DNA of 64,000 nt from an uncultured Bacteroidaceae bacterium (GCA_905234605.1 CAJOIE010000004.1:62001-126000), one strand, 5' to 3'. Numbered from the stretch's first letter, positions 36,482-46,411 are shown. Made by a program: numbers and translations. Notes: a model not told the origin generated them from the letters alone.

Positions 36482-37375
36482 ATGCTCCTTCAAGCATTCA
36501 TACACCACCTGCGCTATGAGCGCAACGCCGCCGAGCGCACACAGCACGAATATGAGAGCGACCTGAAGGCCTTTGAGGCATACTTCCGCGCCCTCGACGA
36601 CGGGTTGGCGTGGACAAACGTGGACGCCGATGTGGCGCGCGACTGGATGGCAAGCATGATTGAGCGGGGGCTCAAGCCGAGCACGGTGCAGCGGCGTGCT
36701 GCCGCACTGCGCACATTCTACCGCTACCTGCTCGAGCACGGGCACATAGCCGTCGACCCAATGCACACACTGAAGACACCCAGACGGGAGCGCCCGCTGC
36801 CAGTGTTCGTGCGCGACGACGAGATGAACCGCCTGCTCGACCAGCAAGGCATGTTCGCCGACACATTCGAGGGGCGGCGGGACCGTCTCATAGTGGCCGT
36901 GTTCTACCATACCGGACTGCGCCGCAGCGAGCTCGTGCAGCTCGACATCGACGATGTGGACCTTGGGCGACGCCAGCTCGTGGTGCGCCACGCCAAGGGC
37001 GGCAAGCAGCGCATAGTGCCCTTCGGCGAAGAGCTCGCCAAGATGCTGGAGAGCTACATCGCGGAGCGAGTCCCGCGCACACAGGCTCGCGATGACGGTC
37101 ATGCACTCTTCGTAGACAGCCGTGGGCGGCGCATGACGCCAGCCAAGGTCTATGCCATGGTGCGGCACCAGCTCGGCATGGTGACGACACTGCGGAAACG
37201 CAGCCCCCACGTGCTCCGGCACACCTTCGCAACATCAATGCTCAACCACAGAGCCAACCTGCAAGCCGTGAAGGAGCTGCTCGGGCACTCCAGGCTCGCA
37301 ACGACGGAGATATACACCCACATATCGTTTGAAGACCTCAAACGCGAATACGCCAACGCCCACCCAAGGGCATGA
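36482..37375 (+). CDS. Tyrosine recombinase of the XerC/XerD family
   Basis: A 297-residue site-specific recombinase, the normal Xer length. The start is ATG 36482, because the upstream ATG at 36386 lies ahead of the predicted promoter start and would add 32 residues of non-family sequence. The N-terminal SAM-like core-binding domain (1-90) is followed by the catalytic domain with R147 (TGLRRSEL), the Lys region KGGKQR (about 172), H243xxR246 (HVLRHTF), H269 (LGHSRL) and nucleophile Y278 (TEIYTH). All active-site residues are present. The position between rpsU and hpf is conserved in Bacteroidales, so this is a housekeeping enzyme for chromosome dimer resolution rather than a phage integrase. 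XerC and XerD cannot be told apart here. Confidence 0.9.
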   Translation: MLLQAFIHHLRYERNAAERTQHEYESDLKAFEAYFRALDDGLAWTNVDADVARDWMASMIERGLKPSTVQRRAAALRTFYRYLLEHGHIAVDPMHTLKTPRRERPLPVFVRDDEMNRLLDQQGMFADTFEGRRDRLIVAVFYHTGLRRSELVQLDIDDVDLGRRQLVVRHAKGGKQRIVPFGEELAKMLESYIAERVPRTQARDDGHALFVDSRGRRMTPAKVYAMVRHQLGMVTTLRKRSPHVLRHTFATSMLNHRANLQAVKELLGHSRLATTEIYTHISFEDLKREYANAHPRA

Positions 37376-37402
37376 GACAACCAACACCACTAACCTAAAC
37401 AA

Positions 37403-37410
37403 AAGGAGGT
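37403..37410 (+). promoter_or_regulatory. Full Shine-Dalgarno sequence before hpf
   Basis: AAGGAGGT lies 4 nt before the hpf ATG. It is almost the full complement of the 16S 3' end and contrasts with the other genes of this block, whose starts are preceded by A-rich sequence without it. Confidence 0.8.
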
Positions 37411-37414
37411 AAAC

Positions 37415-37711
37415 ATGGACATCAACATCCAAGCCATCAAGTTCGACCCCACGGAGAAGCTGCAAGACTTCATCCACAAGAAGGTGGGCAAGCTCGAGAA
37501 GTTCAGCGACGAGATACGAACCGTCGACGTGTCACTCAAAGTGGTGAAACCCGAGACAGCCATGAACAAGGAAGCAGCAATACGCGTGCAGGCCGGCACA
37601 GAACTCTATGCCGAGAAACTCTGCGACACCTTCGAGGAAGCCATCGACAACTGCCTCGACGCCCTGCTCAAGCAGCTACAGAAAAACAAGGAAAAGCATC
37701 AGCCACGCTAA
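37415..37711 (+). CDS. hpf: Ribosome hibernation promoting factor, HPF/RaiA family (short form)
   Basis: 98 residues: MDINIQAIKFDPTEKLQDFI, a conserved KKVGKLEKF helix, VDVSLKVVKPETAMNKEAAI and a basic tail. This is the beta-alpha-beta-beta-beta-alpha fold that binds in the mRNA/tRNA channel of the 30S subunit and inactivates or dimerises ribosomes in slow growth. It lacks the C-terminal dimerisation domain of long HPF. It follows the recombinase by 39 bp. The strong Shine-Dalgarno sequence is unusual for this phylum and may link its translation to ribosomes whose anti-Shine-Dalgarno is exposed. Confidence 0.93.
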   Translation: MDINIQAIKFDPTEKLQDFIHKKVGKLEKFSDEIRTVDVSLKVVKPETAMNKEAAIRVQAGTELYAEKLCDTFEEAIDNCLDALLKQLQKNKEKHQPR

Positions 37712-37728
37712 AAAAAAGAGGCAAAGCT

Positions 37729-37759
37729 TTTGCAGTTTCCCAATAACACCTACCTTTGC
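37729..37759 (+). promoter_or_regulatory. Predicted promoter of the tRNA-tuf unit
   Basis: TTTG at 37729-37732, 18 bp, then TACCTTTGC at 37751-37759. Start of transcription near 37766, about 70 nt before tRNA-Gly. It probably drives both tRNAs and tuf, since no other box is seen before tuf. Confidence 0.65.
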
Positions 37760-37800
37760 AGCCGTTTCGAGATGGTTTGCTGTCACGAAAGGCTGCAAAG
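37754..37800. promoter_or_regulatory. 15-bp inverted repeat covering the -7 box of the tRNA-tuf promoter
   Basis: CTTTGCAGCCGTTTCG (37754-37769) and CGAAAGGCTGCAAAG (37786-37800) pair over 15 bp with one bulged G and a 16-nt spacer. The left arm includes most of the -7 box, so the element is a DNA-level site or alternative cruciform rather than a simple transcript hairpin. Confidence 0.5.
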
Positions 37801-37836
37801 GCTCCTTGTCAATATATGATATAAAGGAGACACCAT

Positions 37837-37909
37837 GCGGAAGTAGCTCAGTTGATAGAGCACTAGCCTTCCAAGCTGGGGGTCGCGGGTTTGAGCCCCG
37901 TCTTCCGCT
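37837..37909 (+). tRNA. tRNA-Gly (anticodon TCC)
   Basis: A 73-nt cloverleaf. Acceptor GCGGAAG pairs with CTTCCGC, discriminator T. The anticodon stem CTAGC/GCTGG encloses the loop CTTCCAA, giving TCC. The T arm contains GGTTTGAGCCC. CCA is not encoded. Confidence 0.95.
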
Positions 37910-37934
37910 CTCTCACTCTCGAAGATATACAAAT

Positions 37935-38006
<72 letters not shown>

Positions 38007-38070
38007 CTCGCCCGAGCGAGAGACTCCGAGACACTTCAAATCACAACAAATACACTAACAAACCAAAGCT

Positions 38071-39255
38071 ATGGCTAAAGAAAAATTCGAAAGAACTAAG
38101 CCGCATGTGAACATTGGCACCATAGGTCACGTCGACCATGGCAAGACCACTCTTACTGCTGCCATCACAACCGTGCTCGCAAAGCAGGGTCTCTCTGAGG
38201 TTAAGAGCTTCGACCAGATCGACAATGCCCCCGAGGAGAAGGAGCGTGGTATAACCATCAACACCGCCCACGTTGAGTACGAGACAGCAAACCGTCACTA
38301 TGCACACGTGGACTGCCCGGGTCACGCCGACTATGTGAAGAACATGGTTACTGGTGCTGCCCAGATGGACGGTGCCATCATCGTGGTCGCTGCCACCGAC
38401 GGTCCCATGCCCCAGACACGTGAGCACATCCTGCTCGCCCGTCAGGTGAACGTGCCCCGTCTCGTGGTGTTCCTCAACAAGTGCGACATGGTCGACGATG
38501 AGGAGATGCTCGAACTCGTGGAGATGGACATGCAGGACCTGCTCGCCCAGTACGACTTTGAGGAGGATACCCCCATCATCCGCGGTTCCGCCCTTGGTGC
38601 ACTCAACGGTGTGCCCGAGTGGGAGCAGAAGGTCATGGAGCTGATGGACGCTTGCGACACCTGGATACAGGAGCCTGTACGCGACGTCGAGAAGCCCTTC
38701 CTGATGCCTGTCGAGGACGTGTTCTCCATCACAGGACGTGGCACCGTGGCTACCGGTCGTATCGAGACTGGCCGCGTGAAGGTCGGTGACGAGGTTCAGA
38801 TTCTGGGTCTCGGTGAGGACAAGAAGTCTGTCATCACAGGTGTTGAGATGTTCCGCAAGATCCTCGATGAGGGCGAAGCTGGCGATAACGTCGGTCTGCT
38901 CCTCCGTGGTATCGACAAGAACGAAGTGAAGCGCGGTATGGTCATCACCCACCCGGGTGTCATCAAGCCCCACAAGAACTTCAAGGCTTCCATCTACGTC
39001 CTGAAGAAGGAAGAGGGTGGCCGTCACACACCATTCGGCAACAAGTATCGTCCTCAGTTCTACCTCCGCACCATGGACTGCACCGGTGAGATTCATCTCC
39101 CCGAGGGCACCGAGATGGTGATGCCTGGTGACAACGTGGAAATCACCGTCGAGCTCATCTACGCCGTGGCTCTCAATGTCGGTCTGCGCTTCGCTATACG
39201 TGAGGGTGGCCGTACAGTGGGCTCGGGTCAGATCACCGAGATTCTCGACGATTGA
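38071..39255 (+). CDS. tuf: Elongation factor Tu
   Basis: 394 residues. Delivers aminoacyl-tRNA to the ribosomal A site with GTP hydrolysis. G motifs: GHVDHGKT (19-26), RGITI (59-63), DCPGH (81-85) and NKCD (about 136-139). Domains 2 and 3 are complete ([26 protein letters not shown], the end [11 protein letters not shown]). Codon use shifts visibly toward GGT and CGT compared with the GC-ending codons of neighbouring genes, as expected for very high expression. It is probably cotranscribed with the two tRNAs upstream; a stem follows before tRNA-Trp. Confidence 0.98.
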   Translation: MAKEKFERTKPHVNIGTIGHVDHGKTTLTAAITTVLAKQGLSEVKSFDQIDNAPEEKERGITINTAHVEYETANRHYAHVDCPGHADYVKNMVTGAAQMDGAIIVVAATDGPMPQTREHILLARQVNVPRLVVFLNKCDMVDDEEMLELVEMDMQDLLAQYDFEEDTPIIRGSALGALNGVPEWEQKVMELMDACDTWIQEPVRDVEKPFLMPVEDVFSITGRGTVATGRIETGRVKVGDEVQILGLGEDKKSVITGVEMFRKILDEGEAGDNVGLLLRGIDKNEVKRGMVITHPGVIKPHKNFKASIYVLKKEEGGRHTPFGNKYRPQFYLRTMDCTGEIHLPEGTEMVMPGDNVEITVELIYAVALNVGLRFAIREGGRTVGSGQITEILDD

Positions 39256-39309
39256 TACAACCCTCGTCGCAATACACCCTTATGGGGTGCATGAAAACTT
39301 AAAAGACAG

Positions 39310-39343
39310 GGAGTCCCTTAGCCCTAAAAGACTATGGGACTCC
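39310..39343 (+). terminator. Hairpin between tuf and tRNA-Trp
   Basis: GGAGTCCC (39310-39317) and GGGACTCC (39336-39343) pair perfectly around an 18-nt loop and are followed by TTT. It lies 54 bp after the tuf stop. It probably limits readthrough or marks 3' processing, leaving only part of the transcripts to enter tRNA-Trp and secE. Confidence 0.6.
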
Positions 39344-39349
39344 TTTCAC

Positions 39350-39425
39350 ACGGGAATAGCTCAGTCGGTAGAGCACTGGTCTCCAAAACCAGGTGTCGGG
39401 AGTTCGAGCCTCTCTTCCCGTGCCA
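39350..39425 (+). tRNA. tRNA-Trp (anticodon CCA)
   Basis: Acceptor ACGGGAA pairs with TTCCCGT, discriminator G, and the 3' CCA is encoded (39423-39425), unlike in the Gly and Thr genes. The anticodon stem CTGGT/ACCAG holds the loop CTCCAAA, giving CCA. Its place between tuf and secE is the usual Bacteroidetes arrangement. Confidence 0.96.
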
Positions 39426-39439
39426 AAACATAGCAGACA

Positions 39440-39625
39440 ATGAATATTCTCAACTACTGCAAGGAATCATACGAAGAACTCGTGCATAAGACCACTTGGC
39501 CCACGCGTTCAGAGCTGATTAACAGCGCGATTGTAGTATTATCAGCTTCCCTACTCATCGCGGTGGTAATCTTCGTTATGGATTTCACCTTCCAGCACAT
39601 CATGGAGTTCGTCTACCCTAACTAA
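39440..39625 (+). CDS. secE: Preprotein translocase subunit SecE
   Basis: 61 residues. Single-span SecE stabilising SecY in the inner-membrane translocon. A short amphipathic N-terminus with the conserved [10 protein letters not shown] (residues 18-27) leads to one membrane helix (about 30-52, [20 protein letters not shown]). Starts 14 bp after tRNA-Trp and ends 11 bp before nusG. Confidence 0.96.
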   Translation: MNILNYCKESYEELVHKTTWPTRSELINSAIVVLSASLLIAVVIFVMDFTFQHIMEFVYPN

Positions 39626-39636
39626 TCATTAGACGT

Positions 39637-40188
39637 ATGGCTGAACAGGGAATGCGTTGGTACGTCATGCGTGCCATCAGCGGAAAAGAAGGCAAGGTCA
39701 AGGACTACATCGAGGCTCAGGTCGCCCAGGGTGACTATGGGTCTAATGTCTCGCAGGTGCTCATCCCGACCGAGAAAGTGGTTACCGTGCGCAACGGTAA
39801 GCGCATCGTGAAGGAGCGCAGTCATCTGCCTGGATATGTCCTCGTCGAATGCGTTCTCCGTGGTGAAGTGCAGGGAATGCTGCGCAACACCCCTAATGTG
39901 CTCGGTTTCCTCGGCGAGACAAAGGCCAGCGACAAGCCCATGCCTATACGTGAAGACGAGATGAAACGTCTTCTCGGTGTCGTCGACGAAATGGCCGACG
40001 TGCCCGAAGAGATGCAGATACCGTATCTCGTGGGCGATGCTGTCAAGGTGACCGACGGACCCTTCAATGGCTTCAATGCCGTTGTGGAGGAAGTGAATAA
40101 CGAGAAAAAGAAGCTCAAGGTGTCGGTCAAGATTTTCGGGCGTAAGACACCCGTGGAACTCGGTTTCATGCAGGTGGCAAAGGAGTGA
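39637..40188 (+). CDS. nusG: Transcription termination/antitermination protein NusG
   Basis: 183 residues. The NGN domain (about 1-115: [20 protein letters not shown], with LPGYVLVE and TPNVLGFLG) binds RNA polymerase near the clamp. The C-terminal KOW domain (about 128-183: [20 protein letters not shown]) contacts Rho or S10. Length and motifs are normal. The stop codon is part of a 7-bp hairpin (40187-40209). Confidence 0.96.
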   Translation: MAEQGMRWYVMRAISGKEGKVKDYIEAQVAQGDYGSNVSQVLIPTEKVVTVRNGKRIVKERSHLPGYVLVECVLRGEVQGMLRNTPNVLGFLGETKASDKPMPIREDEMKRLLGVVDEMADVPEEMQIPYLVGDAVKVTDGPFNGFNAVVEEVNNEKKKLKVSVKIFGRKTPVELGFMQVAKE

Positions 40189-40209
40189 TGAGGAATGTTA
40201 CACCTCATC
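40187..40209 (+). terminator. Hairpin at the nusG stop codon
   Basis: GATGAGG (40187-40193) and CCTCATC (40203-40209) pair around a 9-nt loop, followed by GCCTTTTGC. The left arm begins within the nusG TGA, so translating ribosomes would open it. Possible attenuator or processing site between nusG and rplK. Confidence 0.45.
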
Positions 40210-40246
40210 GCCTTTTGCGCTATACATATTTATAAACAACACAACA

Positions 40247-40684
40247 ATGGCTAAAGAAGTTGCTGGATTAATCAAGCTACAGATTAAAGGAGGCGCTGCA
40301 AACCCATCACCACCAGTCGGTCCCGCTCTGGGTTCGAAGGGTATCAACATCATGGAGTTTTGCAAGGCATTCAACGCCAGAACTCAGGACAAGGCCGGTA
40401 AGGTGCTCCCTGTGGTAATCACTTACTACACGGACAAGTCGTACGATTTCATCGTCAAAACACCGCCCGTGGCTGTGCAGCTCATGGAAGCTGCAAAGCT
40501 GAAAGGCGGCAGCGCCGAGCCCAACCGTAAGAAGGTAGCCTCCATCACCTGGGACGACGTGCGTGCCATCGCCACCGACAAGATGCCAGACCTCAACTGC
40601 TTCACAGTGGAGTCTGCAATGAGATTGGTTGCTGGCACGGCCAGAAGTATGGGTATCACAGTGAAAGGTGACTTTCCCGCATAA
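40247..40684 (+). CDS. rplK: 50S ribosomal protein uL11
   Basis: 145 residues. Forms the GTPase-associated centre with 23S rRNA helices 43-44. The N-terminal [19 protein letters not shown] motif (about residues 25-43, here with the preceding ANPS) and the C-terminal RNA-binding domain ending [16 protein letters not shown] are intact. Confidence 0.97.
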   Translation: MAKEVAGLIKLQIKGGAANPSPPVGPALGSKGINIMEFCKAFNARTQDKAGKVLPVVITYYTDKSYDFIVKTPPVAVQLMEAAKLKGGSAEPNRKKVASITWDDVRAIATDKMPDLNCFTVESAMRLVAGTARSMGITVKGDFPA

Positions 40685-40706
40685 TCAGTAAACTGCATTC
40701 ATCACT

Positions 40707-41405
40707 ATGGCTAAATTGACAAAGAACCAGAAGCTGGTCGCAGAGAAGATTGAAGCAGGGAAGCAGTACACCCTAAAGGAGGCTGCACAGCTGGTCAAGG
40801 ATATTACCACGACCAAGTTCGATGCCTCTGTGGATATCGACATGCGACTGGGCGTAGACCCCCGAAAGGCAAACCAGATGATACGCGGTGTCGTGTCGCT
40901 CCCCAACGGCACAGGTAAGGTAACCCGCGTGCTCTGCCTCTGCACACCCGACCAGGAGGCTGCTGCCAAGGAGGCAGGTGCCGACTATGTTGGTCTTGAC
41001 GAGTATATCGACAAGATTAAGGGCGGTTGGACAGACGTAGATGTGATTATCACCATGCCCTCGGTGATGGGTAAGATTGGCGCACTGGGCCGCATCCTCG
41101 GTCCGCGAGGCCTCATGCCTAACCCCAAGAGCGGCACAGTGACCATGAACGTAGCTCAGGCTGTCCGTGAGGTCAAGCAGGGTAAGATTGACTTCAAGGT
41201 TGACAAGACCGGTATTATGCATGCCTCCATTGGCAAGGTGTCCTTCTCTGCCGAGAAGATTGCCGAGAATGCCCGTGAGTTCATCAATACCATCATCAAG
41301 CTCAAGCCCTCGGCCGCCAAAGGCACATACGTAAAGAGCATTTATCTTTCGAGCACTATGAGCCGTGGCGTCAAGGTTGACCCCAAGGCCGTAGACGAAA
41401 TCTAA
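40707..41405 (+). CDS. rplA: 50S ribosomal protein uL1
   Basis: 232 residues. Builds the mobile L1 stalk at the E site and in many bacteria represses its own operon. Conserved segments: [39 protein letters not shown] and a C-terminal [20 protein letters not shown]. Starts 22 bp after rplK. I did not identify an obvious L1 operator mimic in the short upstream spacer. Confidence 0.97.
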   Translation: MAKLTKNQKLVAEKIEAGKQYTLKEAAQLVKDITTTKFDASVDIDMRLGVDPRKANQMIRGVVSLPNGTGKVTRVLCLCTPDQEAAAKEAGADYVGLDEYIDKIKGGWTDVDVIITMPSVMGKIGALGRILGPRGLMPNPKSGTVTMNVAQAVREVKQGKIDFKVDKTGIMHASIGKVSFSAEKIAENAREFINTIIKLKPSAAKGTYVKSIYLSSTMSRGVKVDPKAVDEI

Positions 41406-41423
41406 TCTTTAAGAAACGAGACA

Positions 41424-41951
41424 ATGAGAAAGGAAGATAAAGCTCTCATCATTGAGAAACTCGGCCAGGAGCTGAAGGAGTATCCTCACTTCTATCTCTT
41501 TGACCTTGCCGGCCTCGATGCAGCACGCACAAGTGCCCTGCGTCGCATGTGCTTCAAAAGCGAGGTTAAGATGGAAGTGGTGAAGAATACCCTTCTGCAT
41601 AAGGCTTTCGAGAACAGCGAGATAGACTATTCTCCGCTCTATGGTGTCCTCAAGGGTGCCACTGCTGTGGTCTTCACGAATGTTGCCAACGCACCTGCCA
41701 AGATGCTCAAGGACTTCATGAAGAACTCTAAGGACGAGACCCCCGCACTCAAGGCTGCCTATGCCGAGGAAGGCTTCTATGTCGGAGCCGACCAGCTCGA
41801 CGCCCTGTGCGCCATCAAGAGCAAGAACGAAGTCATTGCAGAGATTGTGGCTATGCTGCAGTCGCCAATGCAGGGCGTCGTTTCTGCACTCGAGTCTGGA
41901 GCCAGCACCATCCATGGCGTGCTCGAGACACTCGCCGAAAAGGGCGAATAA
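41424..41951 (+). CDS. rplJ: 50S ribosomal protein uL10
   Basis: 175 residues. Base of the L7/L12 stalk. The rRNA-binding N-terminus (MRKEDKALIIEKLGQELKEY, then FKSEVKMEVVKNTLLHKAF) and the C-terminal helix that binds L7/L12 dimers (ALESGASTIHGVLETLAEKG) are present. It follows rplA by 18 bp, so little room remains for the long L10 leader known from E. coli. Confidence 0.97.
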   Translation: MRKEDKALIIEKLGQELKEYPHFYLFDLAGLDAARTSALRRMCFKSEVKMEVVKNTLLHKAFENSEIDYSPLYGVLKGATAVVFTNVANAPAKMLKDFMKNSKDETPALKAAYAEEGFYVGADQLDALCAIKSKNEVIAEIVAMLQSPMQGVVSALESGASTIHGVLETLAEKGE

Positions 41952-41999
41952 ACAACTATCCCATCCCAACAGTAAAACAAACAAATTTCATCTACAACT

Positions 42000-42374
42000 A
42001 TGGCAGATATCAAAGCAATCGCTGAAGAGTTGGTCAACTTGACAGTGAAGGAAGTGAACGAACTTAAGAACCTCCTGAAGGACGAGTATGGTATCGAACC
42101 CGCTGCAGCTGCTGTTGCTGTAGCAGCCGGCCCTGCTGCCGCTGCTCCCGCAGCTGAGGAGAAGACCGACTTCGACGTGGTCCTCAAGAGCGCCGGTGCT
42201 GCAAAGCTCCAGGTGGTGAAGGCCGTGAAGGAGGCTTGTGGCCTCGGCCTGAAGGAAGCTAAGGAGCTCGTGGACAACGCTCCCAGCACCCTGAAGGAGG
42301 CTATGCCTAAGGCTGATGCAGAGGCTCTGAAGAAGACCCTCGAAGAGGCCGGTGCCGAAATCGAGCTCAAGTAA
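42000..42374 (+). CDS. rplL: 50S ribosomal protein bL12 (L7/L12)
   Basis: 124 residues. An N-terminal dimerisation helix pair (1-35), an Ala-rich hinge (about 37-53, [16 protein letters not shown]) and the factor-binding domain [20 protein letters not shown] to [16 protein letters not shown]. It recruits translational GTPases. Codon use is strongly biased as in tuf. Confidence 0.98.
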   Translation: MADIKAIAEELVNLTVKEVNELKNLLKDEYGIEPAAAAVAVAAGPAAAAPAAEEKTDFDVVLKSAGAAKLQVVKAVKEACGLGLKEAKELVDNAPSTLKEAMPKADAEALKKTLEEAGAEIELK

Positions 42375-42430
42375 GAGCCGACTCGCCGACGGGCTATTGC
42401 CAACACTTTTGGCATAACATATGCAAACAG

Positions 42431-42466
42431 GTAGAGAACTCTCTGGTAGAGAGTCCTCTACTTTTT
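42431..42466 (+). terminator. Intrinsic terminator/attenuator between rplL and rpoB
   Basis: Arms GTAGAGAACTCTC (42431-42443) and 42449-42461 pair with one mismatch around the loop TGGTA and are followed by five T. This is a textbook intrinsic terminator placed 57 bp after rplL, most likely a partial attenuator that sets the ratio of ribosomal protein to RNA polymerase transcripts. An AT-rich stretch follows (about 42477-42505) before rpoB. Confidence 0.8.
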
Positions 42467-42539
42467 GCGTCTCACACTATAGTATAGAAGTATATAGCTA
42501 TACACTCATCACACAACAAACCTCCAATACGCATTATTG

Positions 42540-45500
42540 ATGGCTAAGATTGTCAATCAGCGAGTGAACTTCGCATCGGTGAAGAGCCCGATGGCCTATC
42601 CCGACTTCCTCGAAGTGCAGCTCAAGAGCTTCCACGACTTCCTGCAGCTGGACACCTCACCCGAGCTGCGCAAGGACAACGGGCTCTACAAGGTCTTTGC
42701 GGAGAACTTCCCCATTACGGACACCCGCAACAGCTTTGTCCTCGAGTTTCTGGACTACTACATCGATCCGCCGCGCTATTCCATAGAGGAATGTCTGGAG
42801 CGCGGCCTGACCTATGCCGTGCCACTGAAGGCAAAGCTCTACCTCTATTGCACAGACCCTGACCACACCGACTTTGCTCCTATCACTCAGGACGTTTTCC
42901 TTGGGGCCATACCTTTCATGACACCCAATGGCACATTCATCATCAATGGTGCGGAGCGAGTGGTGGTCAGCCAGCTGCATCGCTCGCCGGGTGTGTTCTT
43001 TGGCTCAAGCGTACATGCCAACGGCACAACGCTGTACAGCGCACGCATCATACCATTCAAAGGCTCATGGATAGAGTTTGCCACTGACATCAATAATGTG
43101 ATGTATGCCTACATCGACCGCAAGAAGAAGCTCCCTGTGACGACTCTTCTGCGAGCCATAGGCTTTGAGAATGACCGTGACATCCTTGAAATCTTCCATC
43201 TGGCAGAGGAAGTTAAGGTCAACAAGACTAATCTGAAGAAACATATAGGGCATAAGCTGGCCGCCCGCATCATGAAATCGTGGGTGGAGGACTTCGTTGA
43301 CGAGGATACCGGTGAGGTGGTATCGATAGAGCGTAACGAGGTCATCATGGACCGTGAGACAGTCCTTAATGCCGACAACATCAATGACATACTGGAAAGT
43401 GGCGAGCAGAGCATCCTCATCCATCGTGAGGATGTCGATGCCAGCGACTATTCCATCATCTTCAACACCCTGGCTAAGGACCCCTCCAACTCTGAAAAGG
43501 AGGCCGTGCTGTACATCTACAGGCAGCTGCGCAATGCCGATCCTGCCGATGATGCCAGTGCACGCGAGGTCATCAATAACCTTTTCTTCTCGGAGAAACG
43601 CTATGATTTGGGTGAAGTAGGCCGCTACCGCATCAACCGTAAGCTCAATCTTGACACTGACTCCGAGGTGAGAGTGCTCACGCACACTGACATCATCGAG
43701 ATTATCAAGTACCTCATTGAGCTTGTCAACTCAAAGGCTCAGGTCGACGATATCGACCACCTCTCCAACCGTCGTGTGCGCACTGTAGGTGAGCAGCTGG
43801 CCAACCAGTTCTCCATCGGTCTCTCGCGCATGAGCCGCACCATACGTGAGCGCATGAACGTGCGTGACAACGAGGTGTTCTCACCTACCGACCTTATCAA
43901 TGCCAAGACCATCTCAAGCGTCATCAACTCCTTCTTTGGCACCAATGCCTTGAGCCAGTTTATGGACCAGACGAACCCGTTGGCTGAGGTGACACACAAG
44001 CGTCGTCTCTCGGCCCTCGGTCCTGGCGGTCTGAGCCGTGAGCGTGCCGGCTTTGAGGTGCGCGACGTGCACTACACCCACTATGGCCGTCTCTGTCCTA
44101 TCGAATCGCCTGAAGGTCCTAACATCGGCCTGATCTCATCCCTGTGCGTGTATGCCAAGATCAATGACCTTGGCTTCATCTCCACTCCTTACCGCACGGT
44201 GAAAAACGGCGTTGTTGACCTTAGCGACAAGGGCATCAAGTATTACACGGCCGAGGAAGAGGAAGGACTCGTCATAGGACAGGGCAATGCTCCTCTCAAC
44301 GACGACGGCACATTCATACGTAAGGTCGTGAAGTGCCGTCAGGACGATGACTACCCTGTCGTCCCGCCGTCTGAGGTGAACCTAATGGACGTTGCTCCTC
44401 AGCAGATAGCCTCCATAGCCGCATCCCTTATACCGTTCCTTGAGCACGACGATGCCCACCGCGCGCTCATGGGCAGCAACATGATGCGTCAGGCTGTACC
44501 TCTCATCCGCTCGGAGGCTCCCATCGTGGGAACAGGCATAGAGAAGCAGGTATGTGAAGACAGCCGCACCATGATTACAGCGGAAGGCGACGGTGTCATT
44601 GACTATGTCGATGCCACTACCATCCGTGTTCTATACGACCGCACCGAAGAGGAAGAGTTCGTAAGCTTTGAGCCTGCCCTCAAGGAGTACCGCATACCCA
44701 AGTTCCGCCGTACCAACCAAAATATGACTATCGACCTGCATCCTATCTGTGAGAAGGGGCAGCGTGTCAAGGCTGGTGACATCCTCACGGAAGGATATTC
44801 CACACAGAATGGTGAGCTGGCTCTGGGCCGTAACCTGCTTGTGGCTTATATGCCGTGGAAGGGCTACAACTATGAGGATGCCATTGTGCTCAATGAGCGC
44901 GTCGTGCGTGAGGACATCCTCACGAGTGTTCATGTTGAGGAGTTCAACCTCGAGGTGCGCGAGACCAAGCGTGGCGTAGAGGAACTCACCTCCGACATAC
45001 CCAATGTCAGCGAGGATGCCACCAAGGACCTCGATGAGAATGGCATCATACGTGTTGGTGCACAGGTGCTGCCGGGTGATATACTTATAGGTAAGATTAC
45101 TCCAAAGGGTGAGAGCGACCCCTCGCCTGAAGAGAAACTGCTGCGCGCCATCTTCGGCGACAAAGCCGGCGACGTAAAGGATGCCTCTCTCAAGGCTTCG
45201 CCCTCTCTCTCCGGCACTGTCATCGACAAGAAGCTCTTCTCGCGCGCCATCAAGACGCGCCAGGAGAAGGCTGAAGACAAGATACGTCTGCCCAAGCTGG
45301 ACGAAGAGTTCAACAATACCGTTGGCGACCTGAAGGCCATACTCATTGACAAGCTGCTTGAGCTTACGGCCAACTATACGGCTCAGAGCATCAAGGACAA
45401 CATGGGCGTGGAGGTCATTGCCGAGGGTGCTAAGTTCACCGAGCCCATGCTCAATGCACTGGAGTATACCAGCGTGCAGCTCAGCCACTGGACCAGCGAC

Positions 45501-46349
45501 GAGCACACCAACAAGCTCATTTCGCAGCTCATCATCAACTACATCAAGAAGTACAAGATCCTCGATGCCGAACTCAAGCGCCATAAGTTTGCCATTGCCA
45601 TGGGCGATGAGTTGCCCTCTGGCATCATTCAGATGGCCAAGGTCTATGTGGCCAAGAAGCGCAAGATAGGCGTCGGCGACAAGATGGCCGGTCGACATGG
45701 CAACAAGGGTATTGTGTCCAAGATTGTACGTCAGGAAGACATGCCTTTCCTGGCCGACGGCACCCCTGTCGACATCGTGCTCAATCCTCTCGGCGTGCCT
45801 TCGCGTATGAACATCGGCCAGATCTTCGAGGCTGTGCTTGGCTCGGCTGGTAAGGAACTGGGTGTCAAGTTTGCTACCCCCATCTTCGACGGTGCCACTC
45901 TCGACGACCTCTGCGAGTGGACCGACAAGGCCGGTCTGCCACGCTACTGCTCCACACAGCTCTACGATGGTGCCACGGGCGAGAAGTTCGACCAGCTGGC
46001 CACTGTCGGTGTCACCTATATGCTGAAGCTCGGCCACATGGTCGAGGATAAGATGCACGCCCGTTCCATCGGCCCGTACAGCCTCATCACACAGCAGCCG
46101 CTCGGCGGTAAGGCCCAGTTCGGAGGCCAGCGCTTCGGTGAGATGGAAGTCTGGGCCATCGAGGCATTCGGCGCAAGCCATGTGCTGCAAGAGATATTAA
46201 CAGTGAAGTCGGACGACGTGACAGGCCGCAGCAAGAGCTATGAGGCTATTGTCAAGGGTGAGCCCATGCCCACACCTGGCATTCCCGAGTCGCTCAATGT
46301 GTTGCTCCATGAGCTGCAAGGCCTTGGCTTGAGCGTCACTTTGGACTGA
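42540..46349 (+). CDS. rpoB: DNA-directed RNA polymerase subunit beta
   Basis: 1,269 residues. Start at ATG 42540 ([11 protein letters not shown]); the TTG three bases earlier is unlikely. Conserved landmarks: the rifampicin region with [20 protein letters not shown], then [36 protein letters not shown]; and [12 protein letters not shown] at residues 1046-1057. The rifampicin-region residues visible here (Gln, Asp, His, Ser) look wild type. Complete C-terminus ([15 protein letters not shown]). Transcribed with rpoC 62 bp downstream. Confidence 0.98.
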   Translation: MAKIVNQRVNFASVKSPMAYPDFLEVQLKSFHDFLQLDTSPELRKDNGLYKVFAENFPITDTRNSFVLEFLDYYIDPPRYSIEECLERGLTYAVPLKAKLYLYCTDPDHTDFAPITQDVFLGAIPFMTPNGTFIINGAERVVVSQLHRSPGVFFGSSVHANGTTLYSARIIPFKGSWIEFATDINNVMYAYIDRKKKLPVTTLLRAIGFENDRDILEIFHLAEEVKVNKTNLKKHIGHKLAARIMKSWVEDFVDEDTGEVVSIERNEVIMDRETVLNADNINDILESGEQSILIHREDVDASDYSIIFNTLAKDPSNSEKEAVLYIYRQLRNADPADDASAREVINNLFFSEKRYDLGEVGRYRINRKLNLDTDSEVRVLTHTDIIEIIKYLIELVNSKAQVDDIDHLSNRRVRTVGEQLANQFSIGLSRMSRTIRERMNVRDNEVFSPTDLINAKTISSVINSFFGTNALSQFMDQTNPLAEVTHKRRLSALGPGGLSRERAGFEVRDVHYTHYGRLCPIESPEGPNIGLISSLCVYAKINDLGFISTPYRTVKNGVVDLSDKGIKYYTAEEEEGLVIGQGNAPLNDDGTFIRKVVKCRQDDDYPVVPPSEVNLMDVAPQQIASIAASLIPFLEHDDAHRALMGSNMMRQAVPLIRSEAPIVGTGIEKQVCEDSRTMITAEGDGVIDYVDATTIRVLYDRTEEEEFVSFEPALKEYRIPKFRRTNQNMTIDLHPICEKGQRVKAGDILTEGYSTQNGELALGRNLLVAYMPWKGYNYEDAIVLNERVVREDILTSVHVEEFNLEVRETKRGVEELTSDIPNVSEDATKDLDENGIIRVGAQVLPGDILIGKITPKGESDPSPEEKLLRAIFGDKAGDVKDASLKASPSLSGTVIDKKLFSRAIKTRQEKAEDKIRLPKLDEEFNNTVGDLKAILIDKLLELTANYTAQSIKDNMGVEVIAEGAKFTEPMLNALEYTSVQLSHWTSDEHTNKLISQLIINYIKKYKILDAELKRHKFAIAMGDELPSGIIQMAKVYVAKKRKIGVGDKMAGRHGNKGIVSKIVRQEDMPFLADGTPVDIVLNPLGVPSRMNIGQIFEAVLGSAGKELGVKFATPIFDGATLDDLCEWTDKAGLPRYCSTQLYDGATGEKFDQLATVGVTYMLKLGHMVEDKMHARSIGPYSLITQQPLGGKAQFGGQRFGEMEVWAIEAFGASHVLQEILTVKSDDVTGRSKSYEAIVKGEPMPTPGIPESLNVLLHELQGLGLSVTLD

Positions 46350-46379
46350 TGTGATAATTCATTCAATCCATGACTTTCA

Positions 46380-46400
46380 ATTCTCCATTCTCCATTCTCA
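46380..46400. repeat. Three tandem 7-bp repeats in the rpoB-rpoC spacer
   Basis: ATTCTCC, ATTCTCC, ATTCTCA at 46380-46400, ending 11 bp before the rpoC ATG. The 62-bp spacer otherwise has no promoter or terminator. Confidence 0.7.
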
Positions 46401-46411
46401 ACTGAAGAACT

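Noticed and set aside
36482..37375. Phage or integrative element integrase marking a mobile element
   Set aside because: It is flanked by rpsU and hpf in the conserved housekeeping order, has standard Xer length, and no attachment-site repeats or mobile genes are near.
37831..37848. AAGGAGA followed by ATG CGG AAG TAG as a leader peptide before tRNA-Gly
   Set aside because: The ATG is within two bases of the tRNA 5' end and the frame has three codons inside the tRNA; coincidental.
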